Of a stretch of DNA of 41,570 nucleotides, positions 1 through 9,400 are shown piece by piece. The notes beneath the pieces were generated by a model, which was given only the letters and a program-made list of their open reading frames with translations, ran no database searches and was not told the origin of the DNA. The position numbers were made by a program, and so were the translations under genes. This DNA comes from an uncultured Anaerosolibacter sp. GTDB taxonomy: Bacteria; Bacillota_A; Clostridia; Peptostreptococcales; Thermotaleaceae. The stretch lies in the NCBI GenBank assembly GCA_937948705.1, contig CALECF010000077.1:1-41570 (forward strand), in the 5' to 3' direction. The stretch's first letter is position 1, and each line of letters opens with the position of its first letter.

Positions 1-1
1 C

Positions 2-250
2 CCAGAAGAGATTCGCAAAAAAATCATAGGCGATGAAGAAGTCATTACCTGCAGACCAGCAGATTTAATCCCGCCACAATTGGATAATTTCCGAAATGAA
101 ATGAAGGAATACCTTGAGCAGGAGGAAGATGTCCTATCCTATGCATTATTCCCGCCAGTGGCAGTAGAATTTTTCAAGCATCGTCAAGCCCAAAAGTATA
201 AGATTGATAGCGCTTATGTAGATAAGGATCAAAAGACTTATCCATTATAG
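2..250 (+). CDS. C-terminal end of carboxyltransferase subunit (pyruvate carboxylase subunit B / oxaloacetate decarboxylase alpha type), partial
   Basis: Only the last 82 codons are in the window; the 5' part lies to the left. The tail contains CRPADLIPP and EEDVLSYALFPPVAVEFF, which match the conserved C-terminal helical part of the PycB/OadA carboxyltransferase family. These enzymes transfer CO2 between carboxybiotin and pyruvate/oxaloacetate. The protein stops shortly after this motif with no biotinyl domain (no AMKM lysine motif), so the biotin carrier should be a separate polypeptide. Reading frame and stop (TAG at 248-250) are clear. Which of the two enzymes it is cannot be decided from the tail alone. 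Confidence 0.8.
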   Translation, partial: PEEIRKKIIGDEEVITCRPADLIPPQLDNFRNEMKEYLEQEEDVLSYALFPPVAVEFFKHRQAQKYKIDSAYVDKDQKTYPL

Positions 251-260
251 ACTAAAATAC

Positions 261-298
261 ACCATTACTCCTAACATCGGGTAGTGGTTTGTTTTATT
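261..298 (+). terminator. Weak hairpin terminator after carboxyltransferase gene
   Basis: Arms 261-268 and 281-288 pair over 8 bp with one G-U pair, and a T-rich stretch (TTTGTTTTATTTA) follows. It lies 10 bp after the stop codon, so it plausibly ends the upstream transcript. Confidence 0.4.
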
Positions 299-388
299 TA
301 TGTCTAGGAAAACTACCCCACTTTTTTTAGGTTTTCATAGGAACATGGTACCAAAATATCTATCTTTTAGCGTATACTTTACCGTTAT

Positions 389-394
389 TATAAT
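389..394 (+). promoter_or_regulatory. Putative -10 box (TATAAT) for the 46-aa gene
   Basis: A perfect TATAAT sits 47 bp upstream of the ATG at 442. The -35 at the ideal distance (TTTAGC, 366-371) is poor, so this rests mainly on the -10 match and on position. Confidence 0.35.
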
Positions 395-441
395 ATTTAT
401 CCATAAAATCAATCATTATTGCCAAAACGGAGGTTGTCAAA

Positions 442-582
442 ATGCTAGAAAAGATATTGATTACTGTGATTGAAGACTATATTGCCCTGTGTGATCTCAT
501 GTTTACCGAAGGAAAGATTAATGAAGCACAATATGACGCGTTAACGAGACAAAGAAAGGAATTTCTAGATCTAGTTATCTAA
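442..582 (+). CDS. Small hypothetical protein (46 aa)
   Basis: A short ORF, MLEKILITVIEDY... to FLDLVI. It is supported by a good ribosome binding site (CGGAGG, 8 bases before the ATG), its own TATAAT box upstream and a strong terminator hairpin downstream. The product is predicted to be mainly helical and soluble, without cysteines other than one in IALCDLMF. I do not recognise the family and give no function. It stands alone between the carboxyltransferase gene and the convergent ATPase operon. Confidence 0.55.
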   Translation: MLEKILITVIEDYIALCDLMFTEGKINEAQYDALTRQRKEFLDLVI

Positions 583-677
583 TGACCCTATTTTGATTTT
601 TCTGAGATGATTTCTTTCTTGTATTTAGAGCATTTGAAGTCTGTTTTTCACTTATGCAAATTCCTCCTTACTGTTGA

Positions 678-707
678 AAAGGTTAATCGCCCTTGCGATT
701 AACCTTT
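678..707. terminator. Bidirectional terminator between convergent transcripts
   Basis: A perfect hairpin pairs AAAGGTTAATCGC with GCGATTAACCTTT around a CCTT loop. T runs lie on both sides, so it can end the 46-aa gene on the plus strand and the ATPase operon on the minus strand, whose stop codon abuts it. Confidence 0.75.
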
Positions 708-2909
708 TTATTTTGTCTTACTTATATGTCTTTCCAGGGGTACATTGATTTCGCCAACAGCCTTTGGTTCATACTTTAACAACCTGCTAGAATTGATCAC
801 AACCCCTACGGTACTTGCGTTATGAAGAATAGCCGCAGCCAAAGGGGAAATCAGGCTGGTAGCCCCAAGGGCAATTCCCAGGACATTAATTCCGATGGCA
901 ATCCCATAGCTCTGCTTGATGACTGACATGGTCTTTCGACTGATATCCATGGCCTCCACAATTTTCATTGGGCTATCTCCAGCCAATACAATATCTGCGG
1001 TTTCAATGGCGATATCCGTCCCCCCAGTGCCCATGGCAACCCCCACATCAGCCAGGGCCAAGGCCGGCGAATCGTTAACTCCATCTCCTACCATCAATAC
1101 CCTCTTCCCCTGGGCCTTTTCTAATTCCACAATTTTGGCCTTGCCATCGGGTAGTACATCGCTCATAATTCTTTTGATTGCCAATTCCTTGGCGATGGCC
1201 AGGGCTGTGGCTTCACTATCTCCTGTGATCATACCGATATCTTCAATGCCTCTTTTGTTCAGCTCCATGACTGCCACAGGACTTTCATCCTTGATTACAT
1301 CCTTTATGCCGATTAAGGCAGATAATTTATGATTCTGAGCCAAGTAAATGGTTGTTTCCCCTTCTCGGGCCATCAATGCCTCGAATTGTTCGCCCATGGA
1401 TAAATCGATGTTATGTTCTACCATCATTCTTCTGCTGCCTAGAATGACTTGGTTCTCTCTAAATGCAGCTGTAACACCTCTACCGATAACGACCGCTACG
1501 TCATCAGGGGTCTCTGGCTGCACCCCCATCTCTAGGGCCTTGTTTACCACTGCCATGGCCAAGGGATGCCGATTCCCTTGCTCACAGCTGGCTGCAATGT
1601 ACATGGTTTCCGCTTGATCGGTGGATGTATCCACAGGATAAATGGAAGTAACGTTGGGCTTTCCCTTGGTGAGGGTTCCCGTCTTGTCAAATAAAACGGT
1701 ATCCACCTGGCCAATTTCTTCTAAGTATCTTCCCCCCTTGATCAAAATCCCCCGCTTTGCAGCATTTCCCATGGCGGCAGCCAATGCTGTGGGTGTGGCA
1801 AGCCCTGCTGCACAGGGGCAGGCTACGATGAGTATGGTTACGGCTCTAACGAAGTCCCCGGTAAACAGATATACCAAACCTGATAGGGCAAAAGACCATG
1901 GGACTAGCTTATCTGCATAAACATCTGCGATGTTTTGAATAGGCGCCCTTGTGGTACTAGCTTGCTCTACCAAGTGAATGATCCTTGCAATGGAGGTATC
2001 ATCTCCTACTTTTTGTCCCCGAACATATATCTTTCCCTGCTCCACGATGGTGCCAGCAAACACAGTTCCTTCCACTTCCTTGATGATAGGAACGGATTCT
2101 CCCGTGATCGGCGCCTGATTAACCAGGGCTTCTCCTCGAATCACTATACCATCCACTGGAATCTTCTCTCCACTGTGAACGACGACGATATCATCTACCT
2201 TTAATTCCTTCACATCCAAGGAAATTTCATCTCCCTCCACCAGGAGCCATGCCTTTTCTTGGGTATTGCTTAGCATACTGCGTATCGCCTTTCTAGAACG
2301 ATCTACGGTGATAGCTTCAAATAGCTCACTGATATTGATAAGCCAAATGACCACCAAGCCTGTCATGTATTCATGCATGGCCAAGGACAATGCCGTAGCC
2401 GTTGCAATCAAGAAATCATTATTGAATTTCCTTTTATGAATGAGTCCATGGATTCCATTTTTAAAGATGGCATAACCTGTTGCCAAGGTGGTAATGGATG
2501 CAATATTGAGGGGACCCAGGCTGATCAGCGGCACACCAAATACGACAGTTTTGACAAAGGTATAGGCCAATACTGCTCCTGATAGGATCACCTGCTTTTT
2601 TTGAAAGGATATAGGCAGTTCCTTTGGCTCCAATACCCTTTTTTCTTTTATATCCTCCACTAGGGCTTCCATGGGCTTTATCAGGCTTATGGATAAAATG
2701 TTCTGGATTAGTTCCGTGATCTCAATCTCTCTAGGGTTGTATAAGACCAAAACACCATTGGTGCAGCTGGTTACCTTCACTTCATGAATTCCTGCAAATG
2801 CAGAAATCTCCCTTTCTAAAACCAAGGATCTCTTCGAACAGTGGAGCAACCCATGGTATCTGAATCTAATTCTACCTGGTATGGAGGAAAGTATGTCAAA
2901 ACGACTCAT
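708..2909 (-). CDS. CPC-type heavy-metal P-type ATPase (P1B, CtpC-like)
   Basis: A 733-aa membrane pump, predicted to move a transition metal across the cytoplasmic membrane with ATP. Visible motifs: TGES (269-272), transmembrane CPC (364-366) in IVACPCAAGLATPTA, phosphorylation site DKTGTLT (D408), HP dipeptide (448-449) and GDGVND (608-613). The CPCAAGLATPTA environment resembles mycobacterial CtpC-type (Mn/Zn) pumps more than CopA, so the metal is uncertain. The N-terminus (about 5-60) is an HMA-like fold beginning IPGRIRFR but lacks the CxxC metal-binding pair. It is the last gene of the minus-strand operon; SD AAGGAG lies 9 bases before the ATG. A strong hairpin precedes it, so its expression may differ from the upstream genes. 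Confidence 0.88.
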   Translation of the reverse strand: MSRFDILSSIPGRIRFRYHGLLHCSKRSLVLEREISAFAGIHEVKVTSCTNGVLVLYNPREIEITELIQNILSISLIKPMEALVEDIKEKRVLEPKELPISFQKKQVILSGAVLAYTFVKTVVFGVPLISLGPLNIASITTLATGYAIFKNGIHGLIHKRKFNNDFLIATATALSLAMHEYMTGLVVIWLINISELFEAITVDRSRKAIRSMLSNTQEKAWLLVEGDEISLDVKELKVDDIVVVHSGEKIPVDGIVIRGEALVNQAPITGESVPIIKEVEGTVFAGTIVEQGKIYVRGQKVGDDTSIARIIHLVEQASTTRAPIQNIADVYADKLVPWSFALSGLVYLFTGDFVRAVTILIVACPCAAGLATPTALAAAMGNAAKRGILIKGGRYLEEIGQVDTVLFDKTGTLTKGKPNVTSIYPVDTSTDQAETMYIAASCEQGNRHPLAMAVVNKALEMGVQPETPDDVAVVIGRGVTAAFRENQVILGSRRMMVEHNIDLSMGEQFEALMAREGETTIYLAQNHKLSALIGIKDVIKDESPVAVMELNKRGIEDIGMITGDSEATALAIAKELAIKRIMSDVLPDGKAKIVELEKAQGKRVLMVGDGVNDSPALALADVGVAMGTGGTDIAIETADIVLAGDSPMKIVEAMDISRKTMSVIKQSYGIAIGINVLGIALGATSLISPLAAAILHNASTVGVVINSSRLLKYEPKAVGEINVPLERHISKTK

Positions 2910-2956
2910 TATTCATTTCTCCTTGTTGTCATCATCCTACGTATTTTATAACAATA

Positions 2957-2976
2957 AGGGGGACTGAAGTCCCCCT
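2957..2976 (-). terminator. GC-rich hairpin between Met-rich gene and ATPase gene (possible attenuator)
   Basis: GGGGGAC (2958-2964) and GTCCCCC (2969-2975) form a perfect stem with a TGAA loop. On the minus strand it is followed by TTATTGTTAT, a weak U tract. It sits inside the operon between two genes, so it may reduce read-through into the last ATPase or act as an RNA processing/stability site. Confidence 0.45.
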
Positions 2977-3023
2977 GCTGTTGGTTATACTGCTACATCG
3001 ACTTTTATGTTTTGGGCATATGA

Positions 3024-3425
3024 TTACATGTTTTCTGGCGCCATACCATGGTTATTGTTTTTGATATAGGCAATTTCATCCTTCAGTCCTACTATGCTCG
3101 TGTTCAACTGTTCCATGAGTCGGTTTGAACGCTCCCGTTCATCCTTTAGCTCTTTCATGAGCATTTCATACATGCCCATTTGCCCTGCCATCCCTTGCTC
3201 TTGTCCCATATGCATTGTCTTATCCATCATATTCCCCATCATATGCTTTCCTTCGTCAAACATCTCTTTTGTCTTATCTGAAAACATCATCATCCCCTGG
3301 GCACCTCTTACCGCTGCTGGACGGATTACTTGTTTGATCTGGGGTCCAAAGAAATATCCTACTGCTGCTACGCCTAAACCAACGAGGAAGCTTTGGGATC
3401 CAAAGGGCTTCATCCAATCATTCAT
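3024..3425 (-). CDS. Met-rich small membrane-anchored protein (133 aa) in ATPase operon
   Basis: Start chosen at the ATG at 3425 because AAGGAGG lies 8 bases upstream; an upstream in-frame ATG at 3443 contains that SD and is unlikely to be used. The N-terminus has one hydrophobic segment (SFLVGLGVAAVGYFFGP, about 12-28), then a basic stretch resembling DUF5132-type proteins, a Met-rich middle (MMM, MMGNMM, MHMG; 20 Met in 133 aa) and a C-terminal helix (EQLNTSIVGLKDEIAYIK) likely to form a coiled coil. It lacks cysteine. Methionine clusters are known ligands for soft metals such as Cu(I) in other families; a metal-handling role beside two P1B-like pumps is inference only. Catalysis is not suggested. 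Confidence 0.75.
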   Translation of the reverse strand: MNDWMKPFGSQSFLVGLGVAAVGYFFGPQIKQVIRPAAVRGAQGMMMFSDKTKEMFDEGKHMMGNMMDKTMHMGQEQGMAGQMGMYEMLMKELKDERERSNRLMEQLNTSIVGLKDEIAYIKNNNHGMAPENM

Positions 3426-3442
3426 TCTATTTACCTCCTTCA

Positions 3443-3688
3443 TTATTTGCCAAAAACTAATGTTTTGGCAATGGCCTTATATACCTCTTTATTGTTATAT
3501 TTTTCGCTGCTATGGACTGCATATACAGAAAAATTATGAACAGAGTTCTTCCACATATCGATGATTTGATCCTTTTGGTGAGGATTTTTTTCTATCATTT
3601 GAAAACTAACATCTATAAGATTTCGCAAATCTGCGAAAGATTTTTCGAAGTCTTCTTTTAACTGATGGATGTTCTCCAACAACTTCAC
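3443..3688 (-). CDS. Hypothetical helical protein (81 aa) in ATPase operon
   Basis: The GTG start directly follows the TAG stop of the upstream ATPase, and its TAA overlaps the next start region, so it is translationally coupled on both sides. The product (MKLLENIHQLKEDFEKSF... to AKTLVFGK) is predicted to be largely helical and soluble, with no cysteine and no signal peptide or membrane segment. I do not recognise a family. The tight operon packing makes it a real gene and suggests it works with the pump genes. Confidence 0.7.
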   Translation of the reverse strand: MKLLENIHQLKEDFEKSFADLRNLIDVSFQMIEKNPHQKDQIIDMWKNSVHNFSVYAVHSSEKYNNKEVYKAIAKTLVFGK

Positions 3689-5860
3689 CTACCTATCTAA
3701 ATAGTTCATTTTGTGTCGAAGGGGTCTCATACCATTCAACATAATGATCAAACTATGAATGTCCTTATAAAGGGACGCTCCAAAGGGGCCTATGGTACTG
3801 GTAAGGGCCAACGCAATGCCGATTACACTTAAACCCATGGATAGGGTATGATTTTGATGAATGTTGTCCATGGTATGCTTGCTAAGATCTATCATGCTGG
3901 GGACTGCATACATATTGTCATTGACAACCACAATATCGGCCCATGCTGCTGCATCATGATTATCTCCATTAGAGATGGCAATACCTACATCTGCCCTACT
4001 TAGCGCTGGACAGTCATTGATACCATCACCGATCATAGCCACAACTTTCCCCGCATCTCTTAAGCTTTCAATTCTTTCCGTCTTGTCTTCTGGAAGCATG
4101 CCTCCACGATAGAAATCAGCCCCAACCTCTAAGCCGATTTGATTTACAATTTCCCTCTCATCCCCTGATATAATCTCGATATCAATGATTCCTAACCCTC
4201 GAATCTCCTCCAATGCGGAAAATACATCTTCTTTCACCACATCTTGGATGCCAATCAATCCGATTACTACTTTATCGTATACAACATAAATGGGACTCTG
4301 ACCAGATTGCTTTAGCTTTTTTTCCTTTGACTTAAAATCTGCAATACGCACATGATTCTCCAGCAGCATCTGCTTATTGCCTACCAAAACTTCTTTTACA
4401 TCAATTTTTCCCTTTATTCCTTTTCCTATTTGATAGTCTAATGCCACCACATCCAACATCTGAATATCCCGATTTTCTGCTTCTCTTCTTAGTGCCAAAG
4501 CAACTGGATGCCGATTTTCCCGTTCACAGGAAGCGGCTATTGCAAGAATTCTTTCTTCAAAGTTCTCACCGATTTTTACAATATCCCTCACCTTTGGTTT
4601 GCCTGTGGTAAGGGTACCTGTTTTGTCAAAAACAACCCTCTCCAGCTTGCTCATTGTCTCTATGCTCTTTGCTCTTTTTATATAAATACCATTGGCATAA
4701 GCATTCACGATGGCAGACCTTAAAGCTATTGTAGTGGCAGCATAGGCTGGTTTTGGGCAGGCTACCAATAGGACACTCAGCAGCATCATAGGATCCCTTG
4801 TAAGGGTAAAGCCTGCAAGGGAAGCAACGACAGTATAGGGCATCATTTTATGATAATATCTATCTACCGTTTGTTCAAAGACCAGCTTCTCCTTCCATGA
4901 TGCTTCTACCTGATATAATATTTTCCTATATTCCGTAGTCTCCCCTGTTTCTAAAACCCGTACCTCTATCCTTCCTTCTTCAAGGGTGGTACCAGAATAG
5001 ATCGGCTCCCCCGTGTGTACATAATAGGGAGTGGACTCTCCTGTAAGCATTGCATGATTCAACACACCACAGCCTTTGATGACTTCTCCATCGATGGGGA
5101 TAAACTCCCCTGCTTCAAATACAATCCGATCACCCTCCTGAATGGCTTCATAGGGAACTTGTATTTTTTGATGTTCCTCAATTTTATAGACAAAGCCCTT
5201 TCGATGCTGGAGAAGATCCTGGATGACTCTTTTAGATTCCCTATCAAAATAACGAACCATGGTTTCACTGACATAAATCATGGTAATAATAAATAGGCCT
5301 AAGGTACTTTCCCTAAGTACAATGCATGTAAAGCCTACAATGCTCAAGAGCAACTCACAATTCAAGAGACCCCTTGACTGCACACGATCGATCCCTTTCC
5401 TCAAGATAGGGAAACCAGTAACCAGGGTTGTTACTGCAGCAACCGTAAATATGCGATAATCTGCTGCTAACGGAGATCTACCAAGGAACAGCTGTTTTAC
5501 CATAATGCCTGTCAAAACCGTGCCACAAAGAACGATCTTATGGATTCCTGATTTAACTTCATCCTTCGCACCTATGGCTTCATATGATCTCGTTGGCAAA
5601 TTGTTTTGATGGGGTCCATTCATGGTGTGGGCATCATAGATCAAACCCTCCAAAGAAAGGATATTTGTTTCTTTCTCATCAAAAAATATAAGTATATTCC
5701 CTGTATACGGATTGGCAGCAATGCTATAGACACCCTTCACACTGGAAAGGTGATGATCGATTTTTTCAGCGTATTCCCGATTGCCTTTTAGCCCTTGTAT
5801 ATAGATTCTCACCCTTCCTGGAAGAGCAAATTTATTGCTGGATACATTTGCATAGTACAA
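3689..5860 (-). CDS. P1B-like P-type ATPase with CPK in place of CPC
   Basis: A 723-aa pump starting at TTG (5860), with AGGAGG 8 bases upstream. Cytoplasmic motifs are intact: TGES (273-276), DKTGTLT (D412), HP (451-452) and GDGIND (611-616), so it should still autophosphorylate. The transmembrane metal-site motif is CPK (368-370), followed by PAYAATTIAL instead of the usual AxGLATPTAL, so the substrate cannot be assumed to be a typical P1B metal. The N-terminus (about 10-62) is a Cys-free HMA-like domain with LPGRVRIYIQGLK and ANPYTGNILIFF, closely parallel to the neighbouring ATPases. It lies mid-operon between the 27-aa peptide and the 81-aa protein. It could be a divergent transporter or a regulatory partner of the CPC pump. 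Confidence 0.85.
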   Translation of the reverse strand: MYYANVSSNKFALPGRVRIYIQGLKGNREYAEKIDHHLSSVKGVYSIAANPYTGNILIFFDEKETNILSLEGLIYDAHTMNGPHQNNLPTRSYEAIGAKDEVKSGIHKIVLCGTVLTGIMVKQLFLGRSPLAADYRIFTVAAVTTLVTGFPILRKGIDRVQSRGLLNCELLLSIVGFTCIVLRESTLGLFIITMIYVSETMVRYFDRESKRVIQDLLQHRKGFVYKIEEHQKIQVPYEAIQEGDRIVFEAGEFIPIDGEVIKGCGVLNHAMLTGESTPYYVHTGEPIYSGTTLEEGRIEVRVLETGETTEYRKILYQVEASWKEKLVFEQTVDRYYHKMMPYTVVASLAGFTLTRDPMMLLSVLLVACPKPAYAATTIALRSAIVNAYANGIYIKRAKSIETMSKLERVVFDKTGTLTTGKPKVRDIVKIGENFEERILAIAASCERENRHPVALALRREAENRDIQMLDVVALDYQIGKGIKGKIDVKEVLVGNKQMLLENHVRIADFKSKEKKLKQSGQSPIYVVYDKVVIGLIGIQDVVKEDVFSALEEIRGLGIIDIEIISGDEREIVNQIGLEVGADFYRGGMLPEDKTERIESLRDAGKVVAMIGDGINDCPALSRADVGIAISNGDNHDAAAWADIVVVNDNMYAVPSMIDLSKHTMDNIHQNHTLSMGLSVIGIALALTSTIGPFGASLYKDIHSLIIMLNGMRPLRHKMNYLDR

Positions 5861-5878
5861 AGCTGATACCTCCTACAA

Positions 5879-5962
5879 CTATAGTGCCATGACCATCCCC
5901 ATGGTCATAGAACTGAAATACATGATAGCGCCTAGCAGCGCAATTTTTATAAACAGCATCAT
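5879..5962 (-). CDS. 27-aa Met-rich hydrophobic peptide in ATPase operon
   Basis: The ORF runs ATG ATG CTG TTT... to GCA CTA TAG and encodes MMLFIKIALLGAIMYF then SSMTMGMVMAL. An optimal SD (AAGGAGG) lies 8 bases before the first ATG and overlaps the stop codon of the preceding gene; the next gene begins 18 bases after the stop. The whole peptide is one membrane-spanning stretch with seven methionines, four of them alternating (MTMGMVM). It resembles in style the small single-span subunits of ion pumps, but no family match is claimed. Too short for standard gene callers; the SD and packing are the evidence. Confidence 0.65.
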   Translation of the reverse strand: MMLFIKIALLGAIMYFSSMTMGMVMAL

Positions 5963-5975
5963 CCTTCATCCCTCC

Positions 5976-6233
5976 TTAGTTTTTTGTATGTGGTTGATCC
6001 ACTTCCCCTTGATAATAATTAAGAAGACCCATGTTATTGTTCATATTTTCATAGTGAGCTTCCGCAATAATATCTTCCACTTCCTCTTTGATCCCATAGG
6101 CAGCACCCTTGGCCATTTCTGCAAAATTCATGGCCTGGCTTGTTGCGGTAACAGCAGCTTTACGGATTGGCTCCCTCATTTTCACCAATGCATTGAAGGC
6201 AGCAACGCCTAAAAAAAATCCCAATGGCTCCAC
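5976..6233 (-). CDS. DUF5132-like small protein (85 aa), first gene of ATPase operon
   Basis: GTG start at 6233 with AGGAGG 10 bases upstream. The product has a short hydrophobic N-terminus (MEPLGFFLGVAAFNALV), a basic segment (KMREPIRKAAVTATSQAM), then an acidic helix (IKEEVEDIIAEAHYE). That layout matches the DUF5132 type of small proteins found beside HMA-domain P-type ATPases. No cysteines. Function unknown; position at the head of the pump operon suggests an accessory or membrane scaffold role. Its stop codon overlaps the SD of the 27-aa peptide. Confidence 0.7.
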   Translation of the reverse strand: MEPLGFFLGVAAFNALVKMREPIRKAAVTATSQAMNFAEMAKGAAYGIKEEVEDIIAEAHYENMNNNMGLLNYYQGEVDQPHTKN

Positions 6234-6446
6234 CCAACATTCACCTCCTATAAATATTCTTCCATATATTTTAAACAGATACTGCTTTATTATGCACCTT
6301 AACTCCTTATTTTATAAGAATCTTTCTTCATCCCAAGGAATTTATTTTTCGAAAAAATTGGTATGGCATGATAGCATAAGTATTTCTTCTTTGATGGATA
6401 CTATATGTTAAATCTTTTCTCTACTACGGCATATTAGGAGGTCAAC

Positions 6447-9400
6447 ATGGGAGACAATTTTTCTCTAAACCATAGCATTGTAGAATACACTTTAAATATT
6501 CCGGGCAAGATGCGAATCAAACTTGACGGATTGAAAAATAACAAGGCACGGTGTGCCCATTTTATGGATGCTTTAACAACAGTGCCAGGTATTCATTTGG
6601 TGTCAGCCAATTGCTATACTGGGAATGCACTCATCCATTATGATGTCACCAGGATTTCCGGTCATGAAGTTGTGACACGTATAAGCCAATTATCAGAAAG
6701 TAACACGACGGAAAAAAAAGGTGGAAAGGTAATTCGTCCAAACTTTCAGTTCAAAAAAACCCTATCCATGGATGAATTTAAAAAAAACAAAACCCTTCTA
6801 TCCGATGAATATTATCATTATCATCTACAAAACATGTTGCCCTATGTCCATCAGGTAAAAGAACATACGCCGTGGCATGGTCTCACCCTAGACGATGTCC
6901 GTGAACGGCTTCATGCCAATACTTTAGCAGGACTCACCGAGGAAGAAGCTACTGTTAGATTAGCAACTTATGGTTTGAATGCTTTTCAAAATAAAAAACA
7001 GCGTTCTCTATTTTCTATGTTCTTCAATCAGTTTAATAGCTTCATTATTAAACTACTCCTAGGTGCCAGCGGCCTTTCCTTTGCTCTGGGTCAAGTGGCT
7101 GATGCAGCAACAATTCTTGTGATTATTGCCCTTGAAGCAGCACTAGGTGTTTGGCAGGAATATAAAGCTGAAAAATCACTGGATTCCCTAAAGGAGATGT
7201 CCTCCCCCATTGCCCATGTTCTTCGGCAGGGTGCAACCTTAGCGGTTCCAGCTAGCCAACTTGTCCCTGGGGATGTGATTCTTTTAGAGGCAGGTGATCA
7301 AATCCCTGCAGATGCCCGGATCATCGAGGGTTATCGATTAGCAATCATTGAATCAACCTTAACAGGGGAATCCTATGCTGTGCAAAAGCATACCATTGAT
7401 CCATTAGACACCAATTTACCTTTGGGAGATCGGAGTAATATGCTGTATATGGGCACATCTGTGGTAAAAGGGAAGGGCAAAGCAATTGTTGTCAGTACAG
7501 GCATGGACACAGAAATGGGTAAAATCGCCAGCATGCTCAATGATGTCCATGAAGAAAAAACCCCATTACAAAAAGATTTAGATAAGCTGGCTAAGGTGAT
7601 TTCCATTGGTTGTATAGGGGTGTGTGGAGTTATTACTTTGGGAGGCATTTTGGGTGGTCATCCCCTTTTAGAAATGCTGAATACAGGTGTAAGCCTAGCC
7701 GTGGGCGCTATCCCTGAAGGATTGACCACAGTACTTACCATATCCCTCGCTTTTGGGGTGCAACGAATGGCTAAGAAAAATGCTATTGTAAAAACATTAC
7801 CAGCCGTTGAAACCTTAAGCTGTACCAAGGTAATCTGCACTGATAAGACAGGTACTTTAACAAAGAATGAAATGACCGTTCAAGAGATTGCAACCTTTGA
7901 TAAACACATCCGTGTAACCGGTGAAGGGTATAATGACCATGGCAATTTCTTCCTTAACAATACACAAATGGAAATTGCCCGGCATGAAGATGTCCAATGG
8001 TTATTGACCACTGGTGCTCTTTGTAATAATGCTGAAATCCATGAAATAGAGAATGGAGAGTATAGCATCAAAGGGGATCCTACAGAAGCAGCTCTTTTGA
8101 TTGCCGTAGCGAAGTCCGGTATCTCCTTAAGTGACTTCTCATGCTATAAGAAAGAACATGAAATTCCATTTGATTCAGAAACGAAGCGAATGTCAGCAGT
8201 CTGCTCCGATGGAGATGGCGACTATTATACCTACGCCAAAGGGGCCTTAGATACGGTCATTGAAAAGTGTACCCATATTATGATTGACAATATTGTACAA
8301 CCTCTAGAAACATCACACATTGAAGAAATGATAAAAAAGAATGAAGAAATGGCCTCTAAAGGATTAAGGGTCCTTGCCTTTGCATACCATCCCCTAAAGG
8401 AGAAACCAACGACCTTTGATCATCCATACCTAGAAGAAAATTTGATTTTGCTAGGGCTTATGGGCATGATGGATCCACCTCGAGCAGAAGTCGAAGATGC
8501 TATTAAAAAATGTCATCAAGCTGGCATTAAAGTGGCGATGGTAACAGGGGATCATAAAAAAACTGCTACTGCCATCGGTGAAGCGATTCATCTACTGACA
8601 CATGAGGGTATTGTCCTCTCTGGAGAGGAATTAGACGCTATGCAAGAACAAGAACTCACGGATATCATCGATCGCGTTCAAATATTCGCGAGAACTTCTC
8701 CCCAACAAAAGCTAAGAATTGTAAAAGCCTTTAAAAGAAAAGGTTATATTGTTGCTATGACTGGAGATGGTGTAAATGATGCCCCTGCCGTCAAGGAAGC
8801 CCATGTGGGTATTGCCATGGGTAGAACCGGCACAGATGTAACCAAAGAAGCCTCTTCCATCGTGCTCACAGATGACAATTTTACTACCATTGTAAAGGCC
8901 ATCGAAGAGGGACGAACCATCAATCGCAATATTAAAAAGTTTATGAAGTATGTTCTCTCTGGGAACTTTGCCGAGGTTCTAGCCATATTTGCAACTGCCG
9001 TTACAGGTATGCCCGTTCCTCTTATTCCAAGTCAAATACTGATGATCAATCTGGTCACAGAAGGTATTCCCGCATTATCCTTGGGCCTAGATCCACCGGA
9101 AAAGGATATTATGATGGAGCCTCCCCGGGATGCTAGCAAGAGTATTTTTGATAGGAAGCTAAAGCGTAGAATTGTAACAAGAGGTATTGCCACAGGCCTG
9201 ACTACCTTGGGTCTATTCGGCGGTACACTATTCTTGACTGGCAATCTAGCCAAGGCAAGAACCATGGCCTATGCAAACATCGTATCTTGCCAAATGCTAC
9301 ACGCCTTTGAATGCAGTTCCATGGCCATTACACGAAATAAATACTTAATGCCCGCCATCATGGTATCTACAGGGTTAATGTTGACCTCCATCTATTTGCC

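Noticed and set aside
3426..3443. Upstream ATG (3443) as start of the Met-rich protein
   Set aside because: That ATG overlaps the previous stop and the codons after it are the SD (AAGGAGG) of the ATG at 3425.
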